A DNA stretch of 64,000 bases from Eshraghiella crossota (GTDB lineage Bacteria; Bacillota; Clostridia; Lachnospirales; Lachnospiraceae). Position numbers and translations under genes: made by a program. This document shows positions 28,403 through 39,600 of this stretch, in pieces; the first letter of the stretch is position 1; every line of letters starts with the position of its first letter. The stretch spans positions 1,566,001 to 1,630,000 of the forward strand of contig NZ_CP102270.1 in the NCBI RefSeq assembly GCF_025148445.1, read 5' to 3'. The notes under the pieces were generated by a model that had not been told where the DNA came from, did no database searches, and saw only the letters and a list, made by a program, of their open reading frames with translations.

Positions 28403-29503
28403 TTACTTAACTACAAATCCTGTAGGCAGCTTCCATGAAGATGTTGAATAATAAAGTGTAACACTTGTCATTTCGTAATCTCCCTTATAATACATTGATG
28501 AAGAACTACCTCCGTCAATATTAGCTGCATTCACTGCACCGTATTCCTTCATAACACTTATAAGGTCAGCTGCTGTTGCCCCGATATGGCCTGAAGCACC
28601 TCTTCCGTCTGTAACAAACATAAGAACTGTTCCATCCGCTCTCTGGCCTATACAGGTTCTTGGATTGGCACCGCTTCCGCTTCCGTTTATCTCTGTGGCA
28701 ACACCGTTAATAATAAGCTTGGTAAAGTGGTTGGAATCACCGTCATCTATATCTTTAAAACTTACACAGTCTCTTATCCGTTCAGTCTTAACCATTTCTT
28801 CAATCTGGCCAACAGACATTCCGTTAAGGTCCTTAATCACAAGAATATTATCTTCGTTAAACCCAACCATTACATCTCCCCATTGAGGCGAGTTGTACTG
28901 GAGTTCTCCGTTGCTTACAACAAGTCCCTTAGGTCTTCCACCCCAGTTACCGTCGGAGCAGTATTCACCGCCGTTAATTCCTGCTATTGCTCCTGCATTG
29001 GTAACAAGTTCACCAAGTGTAACACCATACTTGCTCTTATTCTCGTCCGACCATGGGTATATAGTGGCAACACTGACTTTTGACGGATCTTTAATCATCA
29101 TAAGCTTACCGTAATATGATCTTCCTGAAATTTCGACTATCTTAATACCGTTTTCATCAAAACCTTCTTCTTTGTCATCCTGATTTTTATCATCATCATC
29201 TTTGTCAGGAATATCAATAAGATCGGTATTAACATTATCGGTATTAGGTTTCATATTATTTTTGGATGTTATTTCAAGTATTTCATCCTTATCGAAATAC
29301 CAGCCTGCAAGGAATTTAAGTGCACCTGTTTCAAGAATGGTACTTACAAACAAATTTCGTGCCGATTTTGAGGGGCCATGGCAGAATATCCATAACATGG
29401 AATATAAGGCAATAAAAATTGCAGCCAGGGTAGTGCCTATAGTTGCCATCACACGGCCTATAATCCTGCCTACCTTTTTTCCGGTTGTTTCATTTTTATT
29501 CAT
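28403..29503 (-). CDS. Phosphodiester glycosidase family (NAGPA-like) membrane protein, copy A
   Basis: 366 residues. An N-terminal membrane helix (IIGRVMATIGTTLAAIFIAL) is followed by an acidic linker (DIPDKDDDDKNQDDKEE) and a C-terminal domain with the hallmarks of the NAGPA/phosphodiester glycosidase family: AGAIAGINGGEYCSDG, NPRTCIGQRADGTVLMFVTD and the terminal AANIDGGSSSSMYYKGD. The human relative uncovers mannose-6-phosphate by removing GlcNAc from a phosphodiester; bacterial members probably act on surface glycopolymers. It starts inside the end of the glycosyltransferase gene (8-base overlap) with SD AAGGAGA. A paralogue lies at 41384-42454. Confidence 0.85.
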   Translation of the reverse strand: MNKNETTGKKVGRIIGRVMATIGTTLAAIFIALYSMLWIFCHGPSKSARNLFVSTILETGALKFLAGWYFDKDEILEITSKNNMKPNTDNVNTDLIDIPDKDDDDKNQDDKEEGFDENGIKIVEISGRSYYGKLMMIKDPSKVSVATIYPWSDENKSKYGVTLGELVTNAGAIAGINGGEYCSDGNWGGRPKGLVVSNGELQYNSPQWGDVMVGFNEDNILVIKDLNGMSVGQIEEMVKTERIRDCVSFKDIDDGDSNHFTKLIINGVATEINGSGSGANPRTCIGQRADGTVLMFVTDGRGASGHIGATAADLISVMKEYGAVNAANIDGGSSSSMYYKGDYEMTSVTLYYSTSSWKLPTGFVVK

Positions 29504-30572
29504 TGAAATTCTCCTTTTTCTTATTAAATACCCATCTTCTCTGAATCTGAAAACTTATAATAAATAAGCATATATCCACAAGAAGTTTTATTACTGATGT
29601 AATAATTTTTGACGCATGTGACACATAGGACAGCAAATCCACAAGTCCGTAAGAAACGCCCATCTGGCAGACACACAGAATGTAATATCTGCCCATTGTT
29701 TTTCCTACTTTTTCATCGGATTCAAATACCGCATTACGATTGTAAAAATAATTAAACAGTGACGATATTATTCTTGCCACTACAGTTGCCACAAGGATTG
29801 TGACCGATTTGGAAATATATTTTCCAAAAATAAACTGCAATGCGGTAAATAATCCCATATCTATAATAAATGAGAGTAACGAACCGATTATGTATTTTAG
29901 TATTACTCCATATATTATTATTGAATCCTTGACAGGTCTGAAATGGGTCGATGCATTTTCTTCTATATAAACAGTCTCTATTTTCTGTTCAATAAAATCT
30001 ATATGATGTCTTTTCATTTCAAGGAGAACCCTTGTCTCGTACTCAAAGCGTTCGCCTTTAATTCTGCTCATAAAATCAAGGTATTTTGCGGGTATAGCCC
30101 TGAGACCTGTCTGGGTATCGGATATTTTGATTCCGCAGGCAAATCTGAATACACCCTTTGTGACATTATTACCGAACCTGCTTTTTGCCGGAACATTTTT
30201 TTCTGAAAAATCCCTGCATCCAAGCACAACACAATCCGGATTTTCAATCATTTTTTCACAACATTTCCTGATATCCTCCGGTCTGTGCTGATTATCACCA
30301 TCAACGGTAACCACGCCTTCAATATCAGGTCTGTTGGCAATACAATACTCATAAGCGGTCTTAAGAGCTCTTCCCTTGCCTTTATTAACTTCATGGATAA
30401 GTATGGTTACCTCTTTGTGTGTGGATGCCTCTTTGAAAGGCTGCATATGAGCCTCGTCACTGCCGTCATTTACAATAATAATATCTTCAAATCCTTCTTT
30501 TATTAATCCGTTCACAACAAGCATAAGCTTCTCATCCGGATTAAGCGAAGGCAAAATTACGCTGATTTTCAT
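29496..30572 (-). CDS. Family 2 glycosyltransferase fused to GtrA membrane domain
   Basis: 358 residues. The N-terminal about 210 residues are a GT-A fold transferase of DPM1 type (KISVILPSLNPDEKL, IIIVNDGSDEA, and the metal site VVTVDGDNQHRPED). The C-terminal about 130 residues are a GtrA-like domain with four membrane segments (from IIGSLLSFIIDMGLFTALQF on). Such fusions probably make and translocate polyprenyl-phosphate sugars for surface glycan decoration. It lies 15 bases after valS and overlaps the glycosidase gene, hinting that the transferase and glycosidase act on the same glycan. Confidence 0.88.
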   Translation of the reverse strand: MKISVILPSLNPDEKLMLVVNGLIKEGFEDIIIVNDGSDEAHMQPFKEASTHKEVTILIHEVNKGKGRALKTAYEYCIANRPDIEGVVTVDGDNQHRPEDIRKCCEKMIENPDCVVLGCRDFSEKNVPAKSRFGNNVTKGVFRFACGIKISDTQTGLRAIPAKYLDFMSRIKGERFEYETRVLLEMKRHHIDFIEQKIETVYIEENASTHFRPVKDSIIIYGVILKYIIGSLLSFIIDMGLFTALQFIFGKYISKSVTILVATVVARIISSLFNYFYNRNAVFESDEKVGKTMGRYYILCVCQMGVSYGLVDLLSYVSHASKIITSVIKLLVDICLFIISFQIQRRWVFNKKKENFNE

Positions 30573-30587
30573 AAATATCCTGCCTTA

Positions 30588-33221
30588 TTATTTCTGAAGA
30601 GTCTTCAATCTTTCCTTAACCTGTTCCATCATAATAGTATATTTTGAAAGTTTTTCTTTTTCTTCATTAATCTTTGCTTCAGGTGCTTTCGATATAAACT
30701 TTTCATTGCTGAGCATGCCGTTTACACGTTTAAGCTCACCTTCAAGTTTCTTCTCTTCGTTCTTAAGTCTCTCTATTTCTTTGTCTATATCTACAAGATC
30801 CGAAAATGGCATATAAACGGTTGCATTAGGGATAAGAACCGCTACCGCATCCTCATCTATGCCGCTCTTGTCACTTTGGATTACTACCTCTGAGGCATAA
30901 GCAAGTGTTGTAAAGAATACTTTACCTTTCTCAAATATATCTCTTACCTGTTCATCATCCGAAACAACAAATACCTTAGCTTTTCTGCTTGGTGGTACAT
31001 TCATTCCGGTTCTTGAATTTCTTATTCCTCTTACTGCCTCTTTAATTGTCTCAACTGCCTTTTCTTCTTTTGCAAAGTTCCATTCTTCTTTATATTCAGG
31101 CCACTTTGAAATCATGATTGATTCCTCGTCAGAAAGATTACAGAATATTTCTTCTGTAATGAATGGCATATATGGATGAAGAAGTTTAAGTGAGTTGATA
31201 AGTACAGTCTTAAGGGTATAAAGAGCTGCTGCCTTGGTTGTATCATCATCATTCCAGAGACGTGGCTTAACCATTTCAATATACCAGTCGCAAAATTCTT
31301 CCCAGATAAAATCATATATTTTCTGAACCGCAACACCAAGGTCATAATTTTCCATATTATCTGTTACATCTTTTGCAAGAGTGTTTACCTTAGATAATAT
31401 CCACTTGTCTGCATCCGTAAGCTCTGTTACATCTACATCCCTTACTTCTGCCTTATCAAGATTCATCATGATAAATCTTGAAGCATTCCATACTTTATTT
31501 GCAAAGTTACGGCTTGACTCTACTCTTTCCCAATAGAAACGCATATCGTTACCGGGTGCATTGCCTGTAATAAGTGTAAGTCTTAATGCGTCTGCTCCGT
31601 ATTTGTCGATTACTTCAAGTGGATCAATACCATTTCCAAGGGATTTACTCATCTTACGTCCCTGTGAGTCTCTTACAAGTCCGTGGATAAGAATTGTGTT
31701 AAACGGAGCCTTTCCCGTATGCTCGATTCCTGAGAACATCATTCTGATTACCCAGAAAAAGATAATGTCATATCCTGTAACAAGCGTACTTGTAGGATAG
31801 AAATAATCAAGTTCCTCTGTCTTATCAGGCCAGCCAAGTGTAGAGAATGGCCACAATGCCGAAGAAAACCATGTATCAAGTGTATCAGGGTCCTGCCTCA
31901 TTTCCTTGCCGCATTTTGGGCATACCGCTTTATTTTCTTTGGTAACAACTACTTCATTACAGCAGTCGCAGTAAAATGCAGGTATTCTGTGGCCCCACCA
32001 TAACTGTCTTGAAATACACCAGTCTTTGATATTTTCAAGCCAGTGATAATATGTCTTGTCAAAATGCTCAGGAACGAATCTGGTCTTTCCTGATTTAACG
32101 GCTTCAATTGCAGGACCTGCAAGTTCCTCCATCTTGACAAACCACTGTTTTGATACTCTTGGTTCTACCGTTGTATGACATCTGTAGCATGTTCCTACAT
32201 TATGGTCATGTGGCTCTATCTTAACAAGAGCTCCCTCTGCCTCAAGGTCTGCAACAATAGCTTTTCTTGCTTCATATCTGTCAAGGCCAGCATACTTTTC
32301 ATACTCATCAACAATCTTTGCATCTTCTGTCAGAACATTTATTACAGGAAGGTGATGTCTTAATCCTACTTCAAAATCATTAGGGTCATGGGCAGGTGTA
32401 ATCTTAACTACGCCTGTGCCGAATTCCATATCTACATATTCATCAGCAATGATAGGAATTTCCCTGTGTACGATTGGAAGAATTACTGTCTTTCCTACGT
32501 AATCTTTATATCTTTCATCATTAGGATTAACGGCTACCGCTGTATCTCCAAGCATTGTTTCCGGTCTTGTTGTTGCCATTTCTATATATCCGCTTCCGTC
32601 TGAAAGAGGATATCTTAAATGCCAGAAAGATCCTGCCTGGTCTTCATATTCCACCTCTGCATCAGAAATTGACGTAAGGCAGCATGGACACCAGTTAATT
32701 ATTCTTTCGCCTCTGTATATAAGACCCTTGTTATATAGGTTAACAAATACTTCTTTAACAGCCTTGTTGCAACCTTCATCCATTGTAAAACGTTCTCTGT
32801 CCCAATCGGCTGACGAACCTATTTTCTTAAGCTGTTTTACTATTCTTCCGCCGTATTCTTTTTTCCAGTCCCATACCCTGTCAAGGAATTTTTCCCTGCC
32901 AAGGGATTCCTTTGTAAGACCTTCTTTTGCAATTTTTTCTACAACTTTAGCTTCTGTTGCAATTGAAGCATGGTCTGTTCCGGGAACCCATAATGCGGAG
33001 TATCCCTGCATTCTCTTGAAACGGATAAGAATATCCTGAAGTGTGTTATCGAGCGCGTGTCCCATATGAAGTTGTCCCGTAATATTTGGAGGCGGCATAA
33101 CTATTGTGAAAGGCTTTTTGCTTCTGTCCACCTCTGCATGGAAATACTTTTTATTTTCCCATTTTTCATATAATCTGCTCTCAATTTCAGCAGGATTGTA
33201 ATTTTTTTCTAATTCTTTCAT
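30588..33221 (-). CDS. valS: Valyl-tRNA synthetase
   Basis: 877-residue class I synthetase. It has the HIGH-equivalent PPPNITGQLHMGHALD near residue 40, the editing domain (TTRPETMLGDTAVAVNPND), zinc-type cysteines (CDCCNEVV and CPKCGKEM), KMSKS in GRKMSKSLGNGIDPLEV, and the C-terminal valyl-specific coiled coil (DKEIERLKNEEKKLEGELKR). The length is standard. The upstream gap is too short for a T-box leader. It is the first gene of an operon with envelope genes behind it. Confidence 0.97.
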   Translation of the reverse strand: MKELEKNYNPAEIESRLYEKWENKKYFHAEVDRSKKPFTIVMPPPNITGQLHMGHALDNTLQDILIRFKRMQGYSALWVPGTDHASIATEAKVVEKIAKEGLTKESLGREKFLDRVWDWKKEYGGRIVKQLKKIGSSADWDRERFTMDEGCNKAVKEVFVNLYNKGLIYRGERIINWCPCCLTSISDAEVEYEDQAGSFWHLRYPLSDGSGYIEMATTRPETMLGDTAVAVNPNDERYKDYVGKTVILPIVHREIPIIADEYVDMEFGTGVVKITPAHDPNDFEVGLRHHLPVINVLTEDAKIVDEYEKYAGLDRYEARKAIVADLEAEGALVKIEPHDHNVGTCYRCHTTVEPRVSKQWFVKMEELAGPAIEAVKSGKTRFVPEHFDKTYYHWLENIKDWCISRQLWWGHRIPAFYCDCCNEVVVTKENKAVCPKCGKEMRQDPDTLDTWFSSALWPFSTLGWPDKTEELDYFYPTSTLVTGYDIIFFWVIRMMFSGIEHTGKAPFNTILIHGLVRDSQGRKMSKSLGNGIDPLEVIDKYGADALRLTLITGNAPGNDMRFYWERVESSRNFANKVWNASRFIMMNLDKAEVRDVDVTELTDADKWILSKVNTLAKDVTDNMENYDLGVAVQKIYDFIWEEFCDWYIEMVKPRLWNDDDTTKAAALYTLKTVLINSLKLLHPYMPFITEEIFCNLSDEESIMISKWPEYKEEWNFAKEEKAVETIKEAVRGIRNSRTGMNVPPSRKAKVFVVSDDEQVRDIFEKGKVFFTTLAYASEVVIQSDKSGIDEDAVAVLIPNATVYMPFSDLVDIDKEIERLKNEEKKLEGELKRVNGMLSNEKFISKAPEAKINEEKEKLSKYTIMMEQVKERLKTLQK

Positions 33222-33276
33222 AAAATCTCCATTTCCTCTTCAGGTTATCTCTTATTATAAATACATACTAAAGCAT

Positions 33277-33305
33277 ATAATAATTTTTGCAGGCAAAAAA
33301 ATCAA
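33277..33305 (-). promoter_or_regulatory. Promoter of the valS operon
   Basis: TTGATT (33305-33300), a 17-base spacer and TATTAT (33282-33277) on the minus strand. The spacer contains an inverted repeat TTTTTGC-AG-GCAAAAA (33284-33299), a possible repressor site or just an AT-rich dyad. Confidence 0.65.
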
Positions 33306-33327
33306 CCTAAAAATTATAATAAATGCT

Positions 33328-34506
33328 TTATAATTCGTAGGAATCCACCATTTCCATAATTACATCACTCTTATCGGGATGTTTTTTTACAAATTCCAGA
33401 ATATATTTCTTTGATTTATCTATTCTTTCCAGATTATATTTTATCTGTTCTTTTAATTTTTCATACCTTGATTCCATACGATTTTTAGTTTTTAACAATT
33501 CTTCTTCATCAGCAAGCATCATATACTGGTTTTCCCATAAATCAGCATTGCTAAGATTGATTTTTTCCAATGTCTTCCTTAACAAAGCCCTGCTTTCATC
33601 CGATTCTTTTAAAGATTCGCGATACTTTTCAGAATTTTTTTTATCATTAAGAAAGGCTTCGTACTCACGGCTTAACTGATATGAATTTTTGACACCGTAT
33701 TTCTCATACTGGTAATCAACACTTCCTGCTATATTAACGTATTTAATCTTTGTTTTATTAAGAAGCGTAACTGCCCTCGCCATTTTCTTATCACATAACC
33801 TGAACTGGTAAAGTGAATTTCTCTGCACAAGAAAAATAATGGCTACCAGCAACATTGAACAAAAGAGCACGGCAAAAAACAGATTTCTTCCGCCTGCGTT
33901 GTTAAGCTGTCCCGATACGAAAAACAAAACAAAAATAACAAGTATCACAAACAGAAAGATGACAGCTCCGTTTTTGACTTTACCTGTCCTGTCCTGATAC
34001 ATCTTCATATCCTCTTTCAAAGATATCTTTTCTGCTTCAAGCATACGCATATCATGTTTTACTGCCTGAAAGTATTTCTCATCATTCTGCAGATTAACAA
34101 GTGCCTTTGGAAATTCGTTTTCATAACGTACAAACATTGCTGTTCTTTCTCTTGAAAGATTCTGTTCCCTTGAATGTATGTCATAACACTTTTTTTCAAG
34201 TTTTTCCGTCTTTTCGGCTATATCAGTTATTTTTTTTCTTAAATTTTCGGGGCAATTCTCAATATTTTGTATGTCATCTATATATTTCTGAACCTCAAGG
34301 CTTTCTTTTTTTAGTTCGGCAATATATTTTGATGACTCAGCGATCTGCTCACATTGGATCCGCACATGCTGCATATCCTCTATATTCTTAAATTCCCTGT
34401 CTTCGTCTGAATTTTTCTTTAATTTTTCATACTCAAGTTCTATATTCAGATTCTCATCATAGAACTGTGGTTTTTTCTTTTTGTTTTTTTTCTTAAAAAG
34501 TGACAT
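33328..34506 (-). CDS. Coiled-coil protein with central membrane hairpin, function unknown
   Basis: 392 residues. It has a lysine-rich start (MSLFKKKNKKKKPQF), about 140 residues of charged helix likely to form coiled coil, two close membrane helices (VIFLFVILVIFVLFFVSGQL and LFFAVLFCSMLLVAIIFLVQ, about residues 180-228) and another about 160 residues of charged helix. Both ends should face the cytoplasm, with only a short NNAGGRN turn outside. It is the last gene of a four-gene operon with an Hsp70-like ATPase and two helical-repeat proteins, for which it is the obvious membrane anchor (inference). The SD is weak. Confidence 0.75.
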   Translation of the reverse strand: MSLFKKKNKKKKPQFYDENLNIELEYEKLKKNSDEDREFKNIEDMQHVRIQCEQIAESSKYIAELKKESLEVQKYIDDIQNIENCPENLRKKITDIAEKTEKLEKKCYDIHSREQNLSRERTAMFVRYENEFPKALVNLQNDEKYFQAVKHDMRMLEAEKISLKEDMKMYQDRTGKVKNGAVIFLFVILVIFVLFFVSGQLNNAGGRNLFFAVLFCSMLLVAIIFLVQRNSLYQFRLCDKKMARAVTLLNKTKIKYVNIAGSVDYQYEKYGVKNSYQLSREYEAFLNDKKNSEKYRESLKESDESRALLRKTLEKINLSNADLWENQYMMLADEEELLKTKNRMESRYEKLKEQIKYNLERIDKSKKYILEFVKKHPDKSDVIMEMVDSYEL

Positions 34507-34523
34507 ATCCCTACCATCAATAT

Positions 34524-35336
34524 CTATTTCATATAATTTCTATATTCGTTTTTCCAGTTATCAATTACTTCATTTACAGCATCATTATATTCTGTCATTC
34601 TGCCTTCTTCCCTTAATTTAATTGCGTTAAGCAAAGGAACATAAGAGACTTCCTCATCTATATGATCCATTATGGTCTCAACTTCCTTGGCAGTCACATA
34701 GGACATTTCATCATCAAATTCCATATTGCCGTTTGCGCCAAGAACCTTTGCTACAACCGATGACTTTAGGGAACTTATGTTTTTATTAATCTCATAAGCC
34801 GTCTTAAAACACACCTCGGCTTCCCTGAAAAAGAACATCCTCACATAAGCAATTCCCATGTTATGCCATACATTACCGTAAAAATCCACAGGAAGTGATT
34901 CATCTTTTCTGCCATATACTATAAGTTCGTAGTTTCTTATGGCACTGTCATATCTTCTGCTGTTAAGAAAGTTATCAGCTCTTAATTTCAGGCGTTCCGT
35001 AGCATTCTGTTTATCAAGCCCGTCAATTATTTCTTTCAGTTCTTCTATTTCATCATTATCATAATAATCCACATAGTGAAGAATCGTCATCACAATCTCT
35101 GACAGTCCGGCTTCCTCTGATACAAGGAACTGAAGCTGTTTCGCAAGCTCCGGTTCTTCAAGTTCGTTATCAATATACGAAATAAGTCCGTCATCAACAA
35201 GGTCTGTTCCTATTAGATAAATATTATTATATATGTAATAACATAATTCTTCCAGTGAGTATATATTTATTGACATATTGGTAATATAATACGGTTTTTC
35301 CGCATATTTACTTCTTGATAAAATCACACCTGCCAT
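34524..35336 (-). CDS. TPR-like helical protein of the ATPase cluster, function unknown
   Basis: 270 residues with no membrane segment or signal. The N-terminal part (MSINIYSLEELCYYIYNNIY) and the acidic middle are helical. Residues about 115-190 contain two tetratricopeptide-like units, the clearest being NVWHNMGIAYVRMFFFREAE with VCFKTAYEINKN. It is probably a cytoplasmic adaptor. SD AGGAGC precedes the ATG. It lies 10 bases after the ATPase gene and 17 bases before the membrane coiled-coil gene. Confidence 0.7.
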   Translation of the reverse strand: MAGVILSRSKYAEKPYYITNMSINIYSLEELCYYIYNNIYLIGTDLVDDGLISYIDNELEEPELAKQLQFLVSEEAGLSEIVMTILHYVDYYDNDEIEELKEIIDGLDKQNATERLKLRADNFLNSRRYDSAIRNYELIVYGRKDESLPVDFYGNVWHNMGIAYVRMFFFREAEVCFKTAYEINKNISSLKSSVVAKVLGANGNMEFDDEMSYVTAKEVETIMDHIDEEVSYVPLLNAIKLREEGRMTEYNDAVNEVIDNWKNEYRNYMK

Positions 35337-35346
35337 ACAACTGCTC

Positions 35347-36618
35347 CTATAACATTATCTCTTCATTAATGATTCTTCCGCTTCCAGGGAAAAACTCTCC
35401 AAATCCTTTATCTATGACCATAACGTAACATCTTTTGTCACTTGTAAATGAAATTTTAAAATTAATAAGTGTAGTTTTCCTTGGTCTTTCCGGAAAATCC
35501 GTAAGAGGAATTTTTACAAGCTGTTTTTCCACTGTGTCAACCGGTGATAAAAACATTTCAAGTTCTTTTGCCTCATCAACAATAAGATTAAATGAACAAT
35601 CTGCCCCATACCAGTTTACACCCGGTTTTACAAGCCTTAATATCTTTTCTTTTCCTCTCTCTATAATCTTTAATTCTATACCCGTTGTTATTCTCTCGTT
35701 ACAGCACAAAACATAATTCTTAAGCATTGACCCTTCTGTCGTTCCAACTGCCTGATAACAGGCTCCTTTAACATAGAGATTCTGCCCTGAAAATGCTCTT
35801 TTTCTGTCACATATAACCTTGAAAAAATCAGGTGCATTAAAACTGTCCCCAAAGCCTTTTCCCGTAAGATATACTGATGAAATTGTTTTCTTAAAAAACA
35901 GTCCTGAAGCTATCTCCGATAGCTTACCGTCAAGATATTCACAGGCTGTTTTATTCTCTGAGAGACTGTAAGGAACTTCTGATGAAAAATCTTCATCCTT
36001 TGTCATTATAAGATTCTGTCCCCTGAATGGAATAATGCTCATAAGCTTGTAAACCAGTCCGTTATCTCCATAATCAAATAATGCAACATCATTGGTCCAG
36101 AGTTCCTGTTTCTGGTTCATCGCATAATAAACAAAACTCTCTGTATGACTTGAAAATATAATATCATCTTTTGGAATGTTTAATCTGTTTAAAGCTTCTG
36201 AAAGGACGTTTAACAAGGATATCTTAAAGTTATCCAATGTAATGCATATCTTCGCTATATTCTGAACTCCCGCTGCTATTTTTACCGCCTGGACAATCTC
36301 ATTTAAAAATATACTTATAAGTTCAGCAGGCATATAACTCTCGTCATCAACCATAACCGGATTTCTGTCCATAGCTTTCATCACAAGATTATCTACAATA
36401 ACCGTATCCATAAGCATTGTACTGTTTTTCGCTTCATCCCCTGCAAACCATTGGCTTTTTCCCACTGCTTTACTGATAACCGTAGGTATATAGTATCCGT
36501 TTTCAGGGCCTGAAAGTCCGAGTGAGACCGGTTCCTTTTCCTTATCGCTGTAATAACTTACCTGTGAATATTCATTTCCAAAATCAATTCCTACATATAC
36601 AGGCTTCTTAATATTCAT
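35347..36618 (-). CDS. Hsp70/actin-fold ATPase without lid domain (DUF5716-like)
   Basis: 423 residues. The phosphate-1 motif is at the start (VYVGIDFGNEYSQVSYY), the phosphate-2 motif in VALFDYGDNGLVYKL, and the adenosine motif in SSVYLTGKGFGDSF, so it has the Hsp70/actin ATPase fold. The last about 130 residues are beta-rich and include FPERPRKTTLINFKISFTSD followed by DKGFGEFFP, which resembles a short Hsp70 substrate-binding beta domain; there is no helical lid and no C-terminal EEVD-type tail. From memory it matches a Lachnospiraceae family catalogued as DUF5716. The function is unknown. It sits 15 bases after the 1180-residue gene. Confidence 0.75.
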   Translation of the reverse strand: MNIKKPVYVGIDFGNEYSQVSYYSDKEKEPVSLGLSGPENGYYIPTVISKAVGKSQWFAGDEAKNSTMLMDTVIVDNLVMKAMDRNPVMVDDESYMPAELISIFLNEIVQAVKIAAGVQNIAKICITLDNFKISLLNVLSEALNRLNIPKDDIIFSSHTESFVYYAMNQKQELWTNDVALFDYGDNGLVYKLMSIIPFRGQNLIMTKDEDFSSEVPYSLSENKTACEYLDGKLSEIASGLFFKKTISSVYLTGKGFGDSFNAPDFFKVICDRKRAFSGQNLYVKGACYQAVGTTEGSMLKNYVLCCNERITTGIELKIIERGKEKILRLVKPGVNWYGADCSFNLIVDEAKELEMFLSPVDTVEKQLVKIPLTDFPERPRKTTLINFKISFTSDKRCYVMVIDKGFGEFFPGSGRIINEEIML

Positions 36619-36633
36619 CCTTTATCTCCAAAC

Positions 36634-39600
36634 TTACAACATAGTAAACATCTGTTCCGTAACTGCATTATTAACCGCATACGAATGTACAAGAATCTTG
36701 AGAGCTTCCGGTTCGTGAGTATCCTGGCTTGCAATAATGTCATTAAGCATCTCATACCGGCCTTCCGATTTCAAAGGTCTTATACAGTTATTTGAAATGG
36801 TAACGCTGTCCGTTACATTCTTCTTTCCGTCTGTTTCCTCGGAAATGTAGTATTGCATTGTCTCACCATAAAACAAAACAAATTGCTTTACAAATATGCC
36901 TTCATACACCTGTTTCATATCTTCCGCAACATATTTTTTCTTATGATCTTTGCTTTCATACATATAATGTATGACAACACGGCTTTTCGGGTCCGCCTTA
37001 TATTCAATCATGGTTCTGTCCGAAATGTCATAAGGAAGATGTATCCATTTTTCAAAACTCTGGTAAAAAGGAAATACAATCCCTTTTCTGGCAAGGTAAT
37101 AAAGATTTACGGATGCAAGCTCTTTTCTGTATTCGGTAAGATTTTCCTGTGATGAGTAATACTTGAGCAATGCCATCTTACATACATCGGAAAGACTCTT
37201 TTCATTCTCAAACCAGGCTTCTATGAGTTCAAAAAGCTCCTCAGGCATACTGCACTCTTTTACAAAATACAGATACGAATTAAGGGAAAGATATGCCTTA
37301 ACAATTCTGTCCTTCGGTCCTCTGCTGCAGTAATGTGAAAAAATATGGATTGAAATATCTGTTATTTTTCCGGTAAACATCATCTGTGCCAGGATACGTT
37401 CTTCAAACTCAAACGTATCTTCTTCAATTTCTCCTGCTGCTTTCCATATCTCAACCATCTTATCCGTTGCTCCATTATAGTATGCAATAAGATATTTAAG
37501 TATATTATCGTCATAGGCTCCCTGTGAAAAAGCAATGTATGCAATCTCAACAAGTCTCTTTTTCTCTTCTTCTACGCAGGAAATCTTCTTAGAGCACATT
37601 TTCATAAGACGCTTCGGAACAATGTTCATGGCTGAATGGTTTTTTAATAGTGCGTATGCTTTATCATATTCACCCATGATAATTCTTATTTCCATAATTC
37701 TTACCGCATCTTTACCGGATAAATTACTCTCGTCTATGGTTTTAATAAAACTTTCAAAACCGTCTGCGTCAAAACCATCATAATAGTATTCAATCACGCG
37801 GCTTATCAGTTTTTTGCGATATGGTTCGCTTATGCATCCATAACTTATTGTCTCTTTGATTTTTTCAATGGAATCCACTGACTGTTTAGGATATTTTAAC
37901 ATTCTGTCGCAATATCCTATCATAACGTTTTCCATATCCGGATTGAGTTCAAGACATCTCTTTACAATACTTTCATCATCAAATAGTGTTGTTATGGTAC
38001 AATCTTTCCCGCCGTTAAATCTGTTTCCTCTGTTACTTACAAATGAAATCGATACATTATCGGTATATGTCTGTATAAAGGCCGTGTTTTTCAATACCGG
38101 AAATTCAGTTTCTCCTTTTATTTCCTTATGCCTTACAATTACCTTGGCATAATTCTTATTATTAACGGTCACACGCCTTATATGGAAAAGTTTTGCAACT
38201 GCTGCGGCATTATCCTTATTAATCATGTCAGGTTTAAGTAAATCCCTATATATGGCCACAAGATTGTCATTAATATTCCCTGCCATAAGCTGCTCTTTTA
38301 AGAATAATTCCATCTGGGGCAGATATGTCCTGTAGGTCTGTGGATTATCCGTTTTGTTATTAATTATATCCGCATATAGATATGATTTCTTTATGTAATC
38401 AAGATCATTATTATATCCAAAATACATTGTGACCATTTTAGGCAGAGGCGACATATCCGTCTGGTTTCTGCTTGCCATATAATATTCAAAAAGCTGTGTG
38501 ATTTTTATATCGGCTTCTATTCCGGCTTTATATATCGGAAGATACTTTTCTCCCACATAATTGTTCCTTACAAGTGTCCTGCAAAGACATTCAAGCACCT
38601 GGTTTGAAGTATCATTCTCCCATATAAGAAGCATCAGTTTTACAATTTGCGGAGTCTTATTACGAATAGCCGTTACAAGTGATAAAACCCGGTCCGTAAG
38701 TTTATCCTCAAGGAACTTATTCTTTGCCCCAAATAATAATACGTTCACTTCAAAGTTGTTTAAAACCCTTAAAAGTCCCGGATTCTGGTTAAATGTCCTG
38801 CACGCTTCAAGATACATCACAGGACTTTTACAATCCCTGTTAAACTGTTCTTTCATTCTGAGTAATTTAAGGCTTGGATTGCTCTCCAGTTCTTCATCGA
38901 TAAACAAAAGCGTCCATAATATTCTCCAGTCATCATATTTATCGTAACATTCTTTTATCATTGAAGATGCTCTTTTTGAATATGCCCAGTCCCTGTTATA
39001 CAGAGTATTTACATAAATAAAATAGCAGTAAAGTATGTATTCTTTTTCATTTTCAGCCGCAATATCGTCTTTGACGCTTTCTATTATTGCTTTTGCTTTA
39101 TCATCCTTTTTCTCTGCAATATATAATTGTGCCTTTGCAAGTTTATAAAATACATTGTCCTCATCTATTGAAAGTAAGGCTTCTATTACAATACCTGATT
39201 CGCGGATCCACTCACTCACATGAACAGCCCTTGTCCTGAATCTTATGTAAAGGGTAATAAGGTCATATATAAGTTTATGCTCTTTGGCTCTTGTTCTGGG
39301 CTTTGTAAACGGCTTTGATGCCACAATTGTAAGTGTCATAGATTTATTGATTGTCTCAAAGGTTATTCTGCCGTAATTATTGCCCCCGTGAAGTTTTGAT
39401 GCATCAATGACATAAGAAAATTCATATTTGTTGCCTGTAAATACATCGGATTCAATATTTTTTCTTTCGATCCTTATAAACGGAGCATCAACATTCACTT
39501 TAACGTTTGTATATCCCCATGTATCCTTTTCAATGACAACGGTATCCTTAAAATTCTCTTCTATATCCCTGTATTCCCTGTTATAACATGATAGTGTAAT

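Noticed and set aside
33284-33299. TTTTTGC-AG-GCAAAAA as a terminator of the ATPase cluster
   Set aside because: A two-base loop leaves too short a stem, and it sits between the -35 and -10 boxes of the valS promoter; a promoter role explains it better.
33222-33327. Possible T-box leader for valS
   Set aside because: The gap is only about 106 bases and lacks the conserved T-box sequence; a simple promoter explains it.
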